A stretch of DNA of 64,000 nt from Neoceratodus forsteri (Eukaryota; Chordata; Ceratodontiformes; Ceratodontidae), in the NCBI GenBank assembly GCA_016271365.2, contig CM057449.1, positions 1,565,582,501 to 1,565,646,500 of the forward strand, read 5' to 3'. The position numbers and the translations under genes are program-made. The number at the start of each line of letters is the position of its first letter. Position 1 is the first letter of the stretch. Shown here one piece after another: positions 31,261 through 42,450 of this stretch. The notes under the pieces were generated by a model that searched no databases, had not been told where the DNA came from, and saw only the letters and a program-made list of their open reading frames with translations.

Positions 31261-31684
31261 TAGATTGTTCTTTATAAAACACACAGAATTGGAAAAAAAC
31301 AAACTTATACAGTTCCCACTACTCAAACCGGATTTGGACAGCAAACTTTTTCAAAAACACCTCAGTTAACTGCCTATCAAAGCCTACCTTTGGTTATCAG
31401 GGTTTGAGAAACCGGACCCCCTTCACCACCTCCCTCGCAAGACACGTGCTGATGCGCTTGTCTTTGTGCGCTGCTCTGCACTAGCCCTACTCGTTCACCC
31501 TGCTCACAGCAGGGCTAGATTTAAATAGTAAAACAGTGACCCGGAAGTGCTGTGGAGGGGTCAGAGGCTTCACCACTAATTTCGCCCTTAAATATGCTCA
31601 AAAGTCGAGCAAAAACCACTCATGTGGTTTTGGCATGCTTAGATGTGCAATCAATGCTCAGTTAGTAAAAATATCTCCCCCAAA
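31261..31684. other. Probable CR1 5' region, unresolved
   Basis: It lies upstream (minus strand) of the CR1 ORF1 and is probably its 5' UTR up to some point before 31685. It is somewhat GC-rich near 31420-31520. I cannot set the exact 5' end. Confidence 0.35.
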
Positions 31685-32586
31685 ACAAGTGATATGTCTG
31701 TTTGCAGACAACGTGAAGCTTTGCAACAGATTGGATACTGCACAGGGGGTGGAACAAATGAGAAGTGACCTTTTCAAGCTTGAAAAATGGTCAGGTATGT
31801 GGCAGGTAAAATTCAGTGCAAAAAAATGCAAAGACATGCATCTCGGTAAGAACAACCCAGGTACTGACTACCACCTGGGGGAGAGAGAGACTAGCAATCA
31901 CCTGGCAGGAGAAAGATCTGGGAGTTATCATTTCAAATGATTTAAAGATGGGCAGCCAATGCAAAAAAGCAGCAATAAGGGCCAGCAAAATGCTTAGATG
32001 CATAGGCAGGGGCATCTCAAGTAGAAGGAAGGTGATCATGCCACTGTACAGGTCCCTGGTGAGGTTCCACCTTGAGTACTGCGTCCAGTTCTGGAGGCCT
32101 TACCTCAGGAAGGACATAGACAGACTGGAGACAGTGCAGAGGGCAACTAAAATGATTCACAGTCTCCATGAGTTGTCTTACGAACACAGATTAAGGGAGC
32201 CCAACATGTACTCCCTGGAGCAGCGAAGAGACAGGGGGGGACTTGATTGAGACATTCAAGTACCTTAAGGGTATAAACAGAGTCCCCACCCCAGAGCTCT
32301 TTCTCATTAATAACTCCACGAGAACTAGAGGCCACAACATGAAACTGAGGGGAGGTAGAGTCAGAGGCAACGTGCAAGTTTTTCTTCACAGAAAGGGTGA
32401 TTGATCCGTGGAATGGCCTACCTGCCAAAGTCATTGAATCCAAAACAGTATGGGGATTTAAATCAGCTTGGGATAGGCACAAGGGAGTAGTTACAAAAAG
32501 TAACAGAGTGGGGGGGGGTAGGATCTCGGCAGACTAAATGGACCTTTAGTCCCCATCTGCCGTCACTTTGTATGTTTCTATGTTAT
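31685..32586 (+). mobile_element. CR1-like LINE, 3' fragment, forward
   Basis: It begins within the reverse transcriptase (VICLFADNVKLCNRLDTAQG, active site F-A-D-N, so the second Asp is lost). It continues [60 protein letters not shown] and MYSLEQRRDRG. It ends with the typical tail (ccatctgccgtcactttgta, then tgtttctatgtt). Several frame changes are present. It abuts a minus-strand Rex1-like fragment. Confidence 0.85.
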
Positions 32587-33304
32587 TGAAGTCCTGCCGC
32601 AAGGTGGACTCCACCACGGGAGCAGAAGGACCAGAGACATAAAGGGCGGTGTCATCCACATACATGTGAATGGATGCAGATGTACAGGCCAAGGAGAGAA
32701 CATTTAGGAAAATGGAGACGTGAATCGGGCCAAGGACTGAACCTTGCGGGACTCTGGTGTGGATGAGAAGGGGAGAGGAAAGAGAGTCCCTGATTCTGAC
32801 TGATTGCGATCTGCCTATTAGGTAGGATTTAAACCAGTTAGTGGCAGAAATGGACATCTCAGTGGCAGAGAGTTTGTCCAGAAGGGTGTGGGAGACAGTG
32901 TTGAACGTTTTGGCTAGGTTGACAAAGACAGTAGATGTGATCAGCTCCTGGTCCATACCTATTTGAATGGTGTCAGTGAGCCGGAAGACAAAGGTAGAAG
33001 TGGAGTGGTTTTTTTTTTTTCAGAATCCAGACTGGAAAAGGGGTGAAGAAGGAGGAGGAGGAGGAGTCAAGATGAGGGGCAAGTTGGTATAGAACCCAGT
33101 GTTCTTTTAATTTGGCAAGGATAGGAAGGAGGGAGATAGGGTGATAGTTGCCTGGAGAGGTGGGGTCACCACCTTTATGTAGAGGGATTACAGTGGCATG
33201 CTTCCAGGCATCCAGGACAGAGGCTAGTTTAAATGAGAGCTTTAACAACGCTGCAACAGGGTAAGTTATGGCAGGGGCAGACAGAGCAATTTGGCAGACA
33301 TGCC
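32587..33304 (-). mobile_element. Rex1/Babar-like LINE fragment, reverse
   Basis: Minus-strand reverse transcriptase pieces: ALLKLSFKLASVLDAWKHAT, VIPLHKGGDPTSPGNYHPIS, then TSTVFVNLAKTFNTVSHTLL, THRVPQGSVLGP-like sequence and MYVDDTALYVSGPSAPVVES with a complete Y-V-D-D. They match the LINE at 57.8-58.5 kb. Both outer ends are truncated, and the frame is broken near 32960 by a poly-A/T tract. Confidence 0.75.
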
Positions 33305-33625
33305 ACAAACATTCCCCCCACTCCCTACCCACCCTCTAGCACCCTTACCACTATCCTCCTACTATCATCTCCTCTCAAGCAACCCAGTAAGGTGCCCTGA
33401 CTTTGACTCAGGCAAATTACTTGCAGCCTATAATCCTAAATTTGGCGTGTTCACTATAGGAACTCTGTCTAAAAATGTACTACTGTATTACTGTATCTTA
33501 CTGTTACCCTGTCTAAAACATGTACTACTGTTTTGATGTAGATTTGTCCTTGTAACTGACATGGAACCCGTAAATGAGCAGCCGCTCACGGGCGTAATCC
33601 AAGAACTCAATAAATAAATAAATAG
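33305..33625 (+). mobile_element. LINE 3' end with (AATA)n tail, forward
   Basis: Non-coding sequence ending gaactcaataaataaataaa, a typical 3' end and tail of Rex1/CR1-type LINEs. It directly abuts the oppositely oriented reverse transcriptase fragment at 33304, so the two may be one insertion with an inverted 5' part. Confidence 0.6.
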
Positions 33626-33640
33626 ACATCAATCAATCAT

Positions 33641-33691
33641 TTTTATGTTTGCTTGCACGCATGTGCAAGAAACATAGTGCCATTATCCGAG
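33641..33691 (+). mobile_element. Dispersed repeat S, copy 2, left end
   Basis: About 50 bp (catttttatgtttgcttgca and onward) match the start of copy 1 at 8772 and form a similar hairpin (cttgcacgcatgtgcaag). The repeat is then interrupted by the DIRS-A element and continues at 40019. Confidence 0.45.
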
Positions 33692-33883
33692 ATCTTACTT
33701 CGAGAGGGCTTTTGCAGTAGGTAATTACATATAGGGCTGACGCCGGTCGGTGGCAGGACCCCACGGAAAAATTTCTAGCTAGCAGTCCCTGGCGGGGACC
33801 GCCCCCATGTCAGGAGACCGGCGTCATACGACGTCGGTATAAAGGGGCGGTCCTGGACGCCCGCCTTCCAGTTCTTTCTCGCT
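33692..33883. repeat. Left inverted terminal repeat of DIRS-A
   Basis: It pairs with 39801-39973: for example, ggaccccacggaaaaatttc at about 33757 is the complement of gaaatttttccgtggggtcc near 39903, and cttccagttcttt is the complement of aaagaactggaag. The outermost part (atcttacttcgagagggct) has no partner in the right repeat but is complementary to the ICR, as in DIRS1. Confidence 0.9.
33838..33844 (+). promoter_or_regulatory. Putative TATA box in DIRS-A left ITR
   Basis: tataaag followed by a GC-rich stretch lies 169 nt before the Gag ATG at 34007. Because the ITR is inverted at the other end, a related ttta(t) occurs in the reverse sense there (ctttatccgg). The promoter role is inferred from position only. 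Confidence 0.4.
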
Positions 33884-34006
33884 GTCAGCTCGTGCAGCGC
33901 CTCGCGGTGAAGTTCCTATCGCTCAGTCCTGTTACTTCGTCGGTTTTTCCGAAAAGTTTCAGTATTTTGTATTTTATATTTTCTATTGTCAGGTGAACGT
34001 TGGTAT

Positions 34007-36351
34007 ATGTCGTCCCCTTCAAAAAATAAGTGCGACTCATGCGGCGCCCAACTGCCTCACAAAGACGGTCACTCCCTCTGCCTTTTCTGTTTAGGCCCCA
34101 ACCACGCGGTCGAGAAGTGTCTGCACTACCTTCATTTCAACGCGGCCACCCGCAGATGACACCAGCAGTCTCTCAAAGCCCATCTCCTCAAGAAGAAGAT
34201 GTCCGCGATGGAGATGGAGTTGAAGAAACTTCAGCAGGCGTCGACCTCCCCTGAAGGACACAAGAAGTGGGAGAAGGAAAGGCACCGGGAGAAGGCCTCC
34301 TCCTCCGCGACTCCAGCCGGAGTCGCGGGTAAGCTAACATCCCCTCCGGGGGATCGCCCGATGGCAGCCTCCAAGGCTTTGGAGGAGGCGTCGGCCCGCC
34401 CGTCGGGTTTGCGTTCGAGCCCGCCAGGTGCCTCCGGGCAAAAGGAGGTTCCAGCCCCCAGTACCGCCGCAGGCTTGTGGCCTACTGGTGCGGGTGCCTC
34501 CCAGAAACCGGATGTCGGCTCCTCCGCCGTCCGCCGGGAGAAGGCCGCTAAGACTCCTGACCCTTCGGGGCGGCGCACGGCAGTGTCCCCATCGGACCGG
34601 GCCTCTTCTCATCCTAGGGCCCGTCTGAAGAGGACCCCAGTCAGACAGCGGTTCCTCGGCGTCTGCCGAGAATCGGCCCCTAAGTCACCACTGTCAGCTC
34701 TTCCGGCGTGAGCGAACCTCGGAGCCTACGGCAGACCCTGCTTTGTCTGTCATACCAGGTTCCCGCAGCCTTCGCTGCCATCAGAGACCCGAGTCCCCCT
34801 ACCCGACCCGGGGATATTTCTCCTCCATCCCTGGGCGAGGCTCGGGATCCTGGGCTACCCGTTCGATCCTCTTCCTACAGAGCCGGATCTGACGCCGGCT
34901 CCCCTGGCCTGACTCCCAGCGCCCGGCTCCGACCTGACCCCGCCGGCGGCGCGGTTCGACACTGGCCCCTCCGGCCCGTGAGGGATATTCCTCTCCCATC
35001 GGGCCCTCCACCCCACGAGCCTATCACGGTTGATCCGCCCGTGGAGTACCTGGCTGGGCCGTCTGCTCCGGCAGCTCCTCCAGTGCCTGGGATCCGCCCG
35101 ACCTACCCGACGCCAGTTTCACAGGTCCATAGTATCCTGCACGCAGTACCGAGCCCGACTCCACTGCGTCGCAGTACCCGGCTCGGTATTCCCACAGCGG
35201 ATTCAGGATACTTCCCTCTGGTTTCATCCATACAACTATCCCCCTCCTCCTCCTCCTCCACTGCCCCTAGGCCACGGTGGATCTCCAGGAGACTCTGGCC
35301 TCCTGGTGGGCTAAAACAGGCTCAGCTCACCAAGGAAGTCGAGAAACCGTCTTATGGCGGCGGTGCCACCACCACCGGCTCCCACTCGCCCCAGGCAGCA
35401 CACTCCTCTCCGCCTCCAGTTCCTGGGCTTGCCCTCGGGATCCAGAGAGGGGCAGGACACGCGTCCGAGGATCCCCCTAAGGAACCCGTTCCTCCCCTGA
35501 GCGAGCTAGGGAGTCTTACTCTGCTTCAAATTCCTCTTCTTCTTCTCTCGGACTCCTCGGAGGCCTCCGATGAGTGTTCGAGAAGAGCGGCGAGACAGCT
35601 CTCGTCAAGCCCGGCCAAGGACTCCTCCAGTCTCCTCCGGAGGATCCTTCCTTCACGGAGTTGCTCAGGAAGATCCAGGAAGTCCATCAGTGGCGTTCCT
35701 TAGAGCCAGATCCTCAATGGGTTAAACTACTGCAAACATCTGGACTTGCCCTTACGGCTCCTACTCTAGTGCCACCCTGGATCCAAGCCTCCGCCCACTT
35801 TGTTTCACTGTTTGAAACAACCGTCGACTTTAGCCCCACTTCCTTGAAGTCTAACAGAGCTATACCAGGCTCGGAGGGTGTAGACTTTAGACTCTCACCC
35901 CCATGCAGACTCGGTTGTGATTAGCGCTGCTCACGGCCGGTCAGCACACCCGAAAGATTTGAGCTCGTCTCCCCTGGATAAGGAATCTCGCCTTCTGGAT
36001 CAGTATGGAAGGAAGATCTATCCTTCTTCCACACTGGGAATTAGGGCCCTAAATTATGTAGCACATATGGAGGATTACCAGAAGGCTGTCCTTACCCAGG
36101 CGGAATCCAAGATTGACTCCTTGCCTGACTCTCAAGTCAAGCAGGAGTTAGCCGACCTGGTCCGTTCTGCTCGTTCGGCCAGTCATCATAGTCTGAGGAT
36201 GACCTACAATGCAGTGGACACCGCAGGACGGAGCTCTGCGTTCGCCGTAAGTCTTCGGCGTCATGCATGGCTCCGTGTGTCAGGTCTGGTCCGGAGGTGC
36301 AGTCAGCAATTCAAGAAGCACCTTTCAGGGTTCTGTGCTTTTCGGTGGTGA
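34007..36351 (+). pseudogene. DIRS-A Gag-like protein, broken
   Basis: The ATG at 34007 opens MSSPSKNKCDSCGAQLPHKD followed by HSLCLFCLGPNHAVEKC, a cysteine/histidine module also seen in the B copies. A TGA at 34157-34159 interrupts it, but the same frame continues with a Lys/Glu-rich coiled coil (LKKLQQ...KKWEKERHREKA). A long Pro/Ser-rich region with frame changes near 34710 and 35700 follows. The C-terminal block (KESRLLDQYGRKIYPSSTLG, then IRALNYVAHMEDYQKAVL, then HHSLRMTYNAVDTAGRSS) is the conserved part of DIRS ORF1 and ends about 60 bp before the polymerase frame. The likely role is RNA packaging. Confidence 0.75.
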
Positions 36352-36412
36352 TGTCAAGGACATCATCACTGACTTGCAGGAGAAGGGGACGGCCCTTAAA
36401 TCTGTTGATTAA

Positions 36413-38188
36413 GTGTACCGTCCCCATCCCCCACAGCGCTGTCCCTTTCGCAGATGCAGCCGGCCTCAAGCGAAACCCCAGGGAAGGCGGGCCACTAAAC
36501 GTTGGGCCCCCACAGCTGCCAGGCCCTGCCGCCCAAAAAAGCAGCGGGTGCCCCAGCTGCAGCGCTGCCTCACACCACCTGACTCCTTCCCTCTCCCACC
36601 GCCTCCGGACGTCCCGGAGGAACTGGTAAGAGGGAGATTCTCCCTCCACCTTCCGGGTTGGGAGAGGATAACATCGGATTCGTGGGTGCGTCAGATCATA
36701 GCAGAGGGGCACTCCATAGAGTTTCTGCAGAAACCTCCACGTCACCCCCCTCTGAACTTCTCTTACTCAAGGGACCATCTTCCTTTGGTCAGGGAAGAAA
36801 TCTCTGCTCTCCTTGTGAAGCAGGCTATAGAGCCCGTCCCCTCACCTCCACGGGAGGGTTACTATCCCATTTCTTCCTCGTACCAAAGAAGATGGGAGAT
36901 CTCAGACCATTCTCGATCTCAGCTCCTGAACCTATATGTGGAATACAAGAGGTTCAGGATGCTTTCACTAAACCCTCTTGCCCCTGCTTGGCCGGACCAC
37001 TGGCTTTGTGCACTGGATATGCAGGATGTGCCTGCACATCCCCATTTGCCCTTCGCACGAAAGTACCTCAGGTTTGCGTTCCAGGGGGACCATTACCAAT
37101 TCCGGGTGCTCCCTTTTGGTCTTTCCTCGGCTCCCCGAGTCTTTACCAAATGCCTGGCAGTGGTAGCGGCCCACCTGCATACTTTGGGAGTTCAGGTTTT
37201 TCCCTACCTGGATGACTGGCTCCTGGCGGCCCCATCCAGGGAGGAACTCCTGCATTTTCTCTCCCTCACCCAGCAGGTTTTCACTGGCCTGGGTATCATC
37301 ATCAACCATTCCAAGTCTCACCTGGATCCTTCACAGAGGCTCCAGTTCATCGGAGCAATCCTCGACATGACAATGTGCAAGGTCTTCCTGCCTCCAGAAA
37401 GGGGGGCCTCCCTCCAGTCCCAGATTTCCCTCCTATCGGGACACAGGAGGGTTCCGGCGAGGTTGGCGCTCTGTCTACTGGGGCTTATGGCGTCGGCCAT
37501 CCCAACGGTTCTGTGCGCGCACCTCCACAAGAGAATCTCTCAGTGGACTTTCCGATCTCAGTGGGATCAATGGGTAGACGACCTAGATCATCTGGTTCTG
37601 ATCTCCTCGCCGATGATAAGAGACTTGCAATGGTGGATGGTTTGAGAGAACCTATTCCGGGGAGTTCCCTTTTTTCATCCTCTCCCCGATCAGACTTTGA
37701 CCACGGACGCTTCAGGCGAAGGTTGGGGAGCCCATCTGGGTCCTCACCGAACCCAGAGCTTATGGTCAAAGTTGGAGTTAGTTCTCCACATCAACGTGCT
37801 CGAGCTTCGAGCAGTGCTGTTTGCTCTCCAGACCCTTCACCAATACATCCTTCCCGGTCACCTAGCTGTCCAAACGGACAACATGTGCAAGGTGTGGTAC
37901 ATCAACAAGCAGGGAGGGACTCGGTCCTACCCGCTATGCAGGGAAGCGATGAGGGTTTGGGAATGGGCAACGCTTCACAACCTTCACCTCATGGCGATCC
38001 ATGTTCCGGGAGTGGACAATGTCCTGGCAGACAGACTAAGTCGCTTGTCGGCTGTTCCACACGAGTGGGAATTGGATGAAAAAGTTCTAAAAAGCATCTT
38101 CCAAATTTGGGGGACTCCTCAGATAGACCTGTTCACCTCCTCCCAAAATGCAAAGCTTCCAATCTTTTGCTCGCTCACTCCAGAGTGA
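36413..38188 (+). pseudogene. DIRS-A reverse transcriptase and RNase H
   Basis: One frame holds both domains. Reverse transcriptase: RDHLPLVREEISALLVKQAI, CALDMQD (motif A), FRVLPFGLSSAPRVFTKCLA and the active site FPYLDDWLLAA (37205-37216), with GIIINHSKSHLDPSQRLQFI behind it. RNase H: LTTDASGEGWGAHLGPH, INVLELRAVLFAL, AVQTDNMCKVWYINKQGGTR and VPGVDNVLADRLSR, which supply the D-E-D-D residues. Defects are a TGA at 37643-37645 between the domains and two compensating single-base shifts between about 36868 and 36930 that scramble the expected HFFLVPKK stretch. Copies RNA to DNA and removes the RNA strand. Confidence 0.9.
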
Positions 38189-38229
38189 GGCGCTTTCTGG
38201 AGCGACGCTTCATCTCTAAGCTGGAAGGA

Positions 38230-39546
38230 CAGATTCGTCTTATGCTTTTCCCCCAATTCCTCTGGTCCCTCGTGTGCTGCAGAAGCTTGCTTTGGAAGGA
38301 GTGAGACTGATTCTGATCACTCCTTTCTGGCCCAGGCAAATTTGGTTCTCTCTTCTACAACAATACTCAGAGGTTCCTCCTCTTCCTCTTCCTTTATCTC
38401 CAGGATTGCTGACCCAGGATCAGGGGACTCTGGCCCATCTGGGACTCAAGTCCCTTCAACTTCGTGCATGGCTCCTGCAGACCTAGCTCAATCTCGTTTT
38501 GGCGTTTCTTCCAAGGTGGCCCGAGATTCTGGTGGAGGCTAGAAAACCCTCCACTAGGTCCACCTACACCATGAAATGGAAAAGATTTTCCATCTGGGCT
38601 GCATCCAGGAATGTGGAGCCTTTTTCCTGTCCTGTGACCATTCTACTTGAGTACATGCGTCATCTTTTCGACCTGGGTCTCAGTCACTCCTCTTTGAAAG
38701 TCCATATGGTGGCTATTTTAGCCTACCATGTCCCTTTCACTCATAAGGCATTTGCCCAACTGGAGGTATCCAAAACTTTCCTCAGAGGGGTCCTTCATCT
38801 CAGGCCCCCTGTCCGGACTCCAGCTCCCCCTTGGGACTTAAACTTTGTCCTCGAGAAACTTCCCTTCCCTTTGAGCCTGCGGCTTCCATGAACTGAAGTT
38901 TTGATCGTGGAAGGCACGCTCTTCTTGGTGGCCATTACTTCTGCTCGCAGAATTTCCGAGCTCCAGGCCCTAATGTGCAAAATCCCTTATCTGATTTTTC
39001 ACAAAGAACGAGTAGCTCTTCGCATGAATCCTGTTTCTCCCGAAGGTGGTAACGGAATCTACCTTAAATCAGTCTATTGAATTACCTGCCTTCTTCACTC
39101 AGTACTCCAATCAAGGAGAATACCTGCTCCATACCATGGATGTTCTCAGGATTCTGAGATACTACACCGATAGGACGAAGGATCTCAGAAAGACTGATCA
39201 GTTATTCGTCTCTTTTGCTCACAAAAGAGAAGGCAATGCTGTCTCTAAGCAATGCCTATCAAAATGGTTGGCCCATTGCATCACTTTCTGTTATGACAAG
39301 TACAACAAGACCCTACCGGGTCAAGTCAGAGGTCACTCCACTCGTGGAGTAGCAGCCTCTGCGGTTTGTTTCAAGAACGTGTCTGCGGCAGACATCTGTG
39401 CTGCGCCACTTGGACTTCCGTCTATACCTTTACTAAACATTACAGTTTGGACATTGCCTCTCGCCGTAGAGCAGGCTTCGGGTTAGCTGTCTTGCAAGGC
39501 CTCCTTTCTCGAGACTTGCAAGGTTTTCCTTGCTACTTCTTGGAGT
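38230..39546 (+). pseudogene. DIRS-A tyrosine recombinase
   Basis: A linker (LILITPFWPRQIWFSLLQQY) precedes the recombinase. Its N-terminal core-binding part is VEARKPSTRSTYTMKWKRFS to HMVAILAYHVPF. The catalytic part shows SARRISELQAL (about 38939-38971), RGHSTRGVAAS with H-x-x-R at 39333-39344, and the tyrosine in TKHYSLDI at 39441-39443. A stop at 38889-38891, a shift around 39040 and a one-base loss near 39408 (giving CAAPLGLP instead of CAA-x-TW) break it. Ends LAVLQGLLS before the ICR. All four catalytic residues remain in the DNA. Confidence 0.88.
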
Positions 39547-39612
39547 AATACCTCCTCCCGGTGCCTTTTCTTTTGTTCCAGACTGCTTGGGATTCTGTCC
39601 TATATGTAATTA

Positions 39613-39705
39613 CCTACTGCAAGAGCCCTCTCGAAGTAAGATAGTACAGTTACGTAAGAACTTACCGTAACAGTAGATCTTTGAGAGAGGCTCTTGCAGT
39701 AGGTA
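39613..39705. repeat. Internal complementary region of DIRS-A
   Basis: The first part (cctactgcaagagccctctc, then gaagtaagat to 39642) is the complement of the left terminus. The second part (agtacagttacgtaagaact onward, then taccgtaacagtagatct) is the complement of the right terminus. The junction at 39642/39643 is the predicted circle junction. Confidence 0.9.
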
Positions 39706-39800
39706 ATACCTTCCCGCCCTCCATCCCCTAGGCTTTTTCAGCTCCTTTCCGCCGAGAGAAATATCTGCTTCTCTCGTCTGGGCCTTCGGGCCTGTGGCGG

Positions 39801-40018
39801 GAAAAGAACTGGAAGGCGGCGTCCGGGACGCCCCTTTATCCGGCGTCGTATGGCGCGCTGGTGCCCTGGCGTGGGGCGGTCCCTCGCCAGGGACTGCTAG
39901 CTAGAAATTTTTCCGTGGGGTCCTGCCGCCGACCGGCGTCAGTCCTATATGTAATTACCTACTGCAAGAGCCTCTCTTGAAGATCTACTGTTACGGTAAG
40001 TTCTTACGTAACTGTACT
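39801..40018. repeat. Right inverted terminal repeat of DIRS-A
   Basis: It is the inverted partner of 33692-33883 with a right-specific extension (gatctactgttacggtaagt, then tcttacgtaactgtact) that ends at 40018 and is complementary to the second half of the ICR. Confidence 0.9.
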
Positions 40019-40200
40019 TTTTCGGAGGTGTGGCAGCCCTCTTCCAATTCAGGCAGTGTGTTTGCAAGCACGGCCGCAGTTCTCCAATGCCTGCTCGAGC
40101 TGTCTATGACCAGTCCAAAATGCAGTGGCGTACAGTTGAAAGGGGAAGCTACGCTTCAGTGAGCAGCGACAAGATATCGCCTGCTCATGCGGCTCCCCTA

Positions 40201-40227
40201 CACACACACACACACACACACACACAC
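40201..40227. repeat. (CA)n microsatellite
   Basis: Thirteen CA units in the leader of repeat S copy 2. Confidence 0.95.
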
Positions 40228-40859
40228 GCGTACTCTTTCGCCCCCACACACACTGTGTTGGCCGACGGGTGCCCAATCCCCATCGACTGTGCTGCCCCAA
40301 AAACAGGTTCTATATGCCACGCTGGGTGCCCACTAGCGTGCTTTACTATCAGTATAGCCGGCCAGGGTGCCCAATCCCGTGGCCGGTCTACTGGTTCCCG
40401 CCCAGAGTACAGGGTGCCGACGCTGGGAGCCCACCCCAGCGTGGCAACACGTCTGTCGCCGAGGGGTGCCCAATCCCTTCCTGCCGCCTCCCCACCAACC
40501 CGTCCTTGTGCCATGCTGAGGCCACCCCAGCGTGGCAAATGTCCCGTCGTCATCATTTAAAAAAAAAAAAAACACCTGAAACTCAAAACGGTCCCTCAGT
40601 GTCTCTGTCCCCACCGCGCCCACCCACTGCAGACCTGCCTCCCCCCACCCCACCCCATACTTACCTCCGGACTCTGGCGCGACGATCTTCGGTGGACTGG
40701 GAACACCTCTGCACTCTTCAAAGCCGACCGCGAACTGAGGAAATGCCAGTAAGCTGTATAATATGATAGATAGGGGTTTTCAACTTTGCTGCATATCTCA
40801 GGCATTTTTTGGACTTTTTGCACCAAATTTTCAACATGGGGTTTTTGGGACCCCTTCTC

Positions 40860-42450
40860 ATGAATGATCTCACTGTCATGGCGTTAATCGGCCCTTTTGG
40901 AACTGAGTAATGAGACAACACTGCCACTGTTCATAAGGTGGGCTCTCAAAAAGCCTACGTTGAAAATTTGGTGGAAAAATTCCTAAAAATGACTGTTTTC
41001 GAGCGTGCGTTGTGCAGTTCCTACGCAGGCTTGTAAGTTCGCGAATTTTCAATATTTTCACTCCAGATTTTCAACATTTCCATTTTACCACACCTCCTTA
41101 TGAGCAGTACAGCTGTCATTTTCACATCTTGCCCAAAACGTTTTTCTGCCCATGTAGCTTATAATGGCGCAGTCGGTGTGTGAAATCAATGTATGGGACA
41201 CATTAAGAAAATCACAGTGACACTGTTAATGAGCAGAGGTCTAAAATGGTTATGTTGAAAATTTGGTGAAATCATTCTAAAATGACTGTTTTATGAGTGC
41301 GGCGTTTAATAGCAGTTCTACGCACGCCGCGTAAGTTTGCAATTTCAATATTTTCACTCCAGATTTTCAACATTGCCATTTTATTACACTTCCTTATGAG
41401 CAGTGCAGCTGTCATTTTTCGCATCTTGCCCAAAATGTGTTCCCGCCCATGTAGCGCACAATGGCGCAGTTGGTGTGCGAAATCAATGTATGGGACACTT
41501 TAAGAAAACCACAGTGACACTGTTCATGAGCAGAGGTCTTAAAATGGTTATGTTGAAAATTTGGTGAAAAAATTCCTAGAAATGACTGTTTTACGAGCGT
41601 GCGTTGCGCAGTTCCTACGCACGCACGTAAGTTTGCGAATTTTCTATATTTTCACTCCAGATTTTCCACATTGCCATTTTATTACACTTCCTTATGAACA
41701 GTACAGCTGCCATTTTTCACGCATCTTGCCCAAAATGTGTTTTCGCACATGTAGCGCACAATGGTGCAGTCGGTGTGCGAAAGCAATGTTTGGGACAGAT
41801 TAAGAAAATCACAGTTACACTGTTCATGAGCAGAGGTCTTAAAATGGCTATGTTGAAAATTTGGTGACAAAAGTCCATAAAATTACTGTGTTACGAGTGA
41901 GCATTGCGCAGTTTCCACGCACCATTGTAAGTTCATGACTTTGTAATATTTTCAGTCCAGATTTTCACCAGTGGCATTTTTCCACACTTCCTTATGAACA
42001 GTACAGCTGTCATTTTTCACAACATGGCCGAAATGTGTTTTCACACTTTCAGCGCAGAGATGCGTGGTCACTGTGGGAAATCATTGTTCGGGACAGATAA
42101 AGAAAATCACAGTGACACTGTTCAGGATCAGAGGTCCCAAAATGCCTGTGTTGACAATCTGCTGTAAAAAATCCCCAAACTAATTACATTATGGGTGTGC
42201 GTTGCACAGTTTCTATGCACTCTCGTGACTTCACCACTTTTTTTAATATTTTTACTGCAGATTTGCAACATTGCCATTTTTACACTTCCCATGAACAGTA
42301 CCGCTGTCATTTTTCACATCCTGTTCAGAATATGTTTTTGCACCTGTGGTGCTAAATGCCGTAGTCGCTGTGCATAAGCAGCTTTCGGCTAACAAACTGA
42401 TATCGCCACTGTTCATGAGGTGGGGGTCACAAAAAAAACCATGTTCAAAA
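40860..42450 (+). repeat. ~298-bp tandem satellite array in S, copy 2
   Basis: About five units. The landmark gagcagaggt or variant occurs at 41231, 41528, 41828 and 42126, with spacings of 297, 300 and 298 bp. The best-preserved units contain the palindrome-like gagcgtgcgttgcgcagttc followed by ctacgcacgcacgtaag. The first and last units carry a different phrase (ggtgggctctcaaaaa / ggtgggggtcacaaaa), as in copy 1. Confidence 0.85.

Larger units (their letters stand above)
33692..40018 (+). mobile_element. DIRS-like retrotransposon, family A, structurally complete
   Basis: A 6.3-kb element with all DIRS hallmarks: left inverted terminal repeat (33692-33883), Gag-like ORF, reverse transcriptase/RNase H, tyrosine recombinase, internal complementary region (39613-39705) and right inverted terminal repeat (39801-40018). 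The boundaries are fixed by the ICR, which carries the complement of the right terminus joined to the complement of the left terminus. No obvious target duplication is present, as expected for recombinase-mediated insertion. All ORFs carry a few stops or frameshifts, so the copy is inactive though fairly young. Confidence 0.92.

Noticed and set aside
31261..31560. CpG-island promoter of a host gene
   Set aside because: Only modest GC content, and it lies directly upstream of the CR1 ORF1, so a LINE 5' UTR is simpler.
34231..34612. Long antisense open frames over the DIRS-A Gag region
   Set aside because: They are GC-driven shadows of the sense frame with no motif of their own.
34708..35703. 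A separate 331-residue Pro/Ser-rich host protein
   Set aside because: It lies between the DIRS Gag N-terminal module and its conserved C-terminal block, so it is the variable middle of Gag in a shifted frame.
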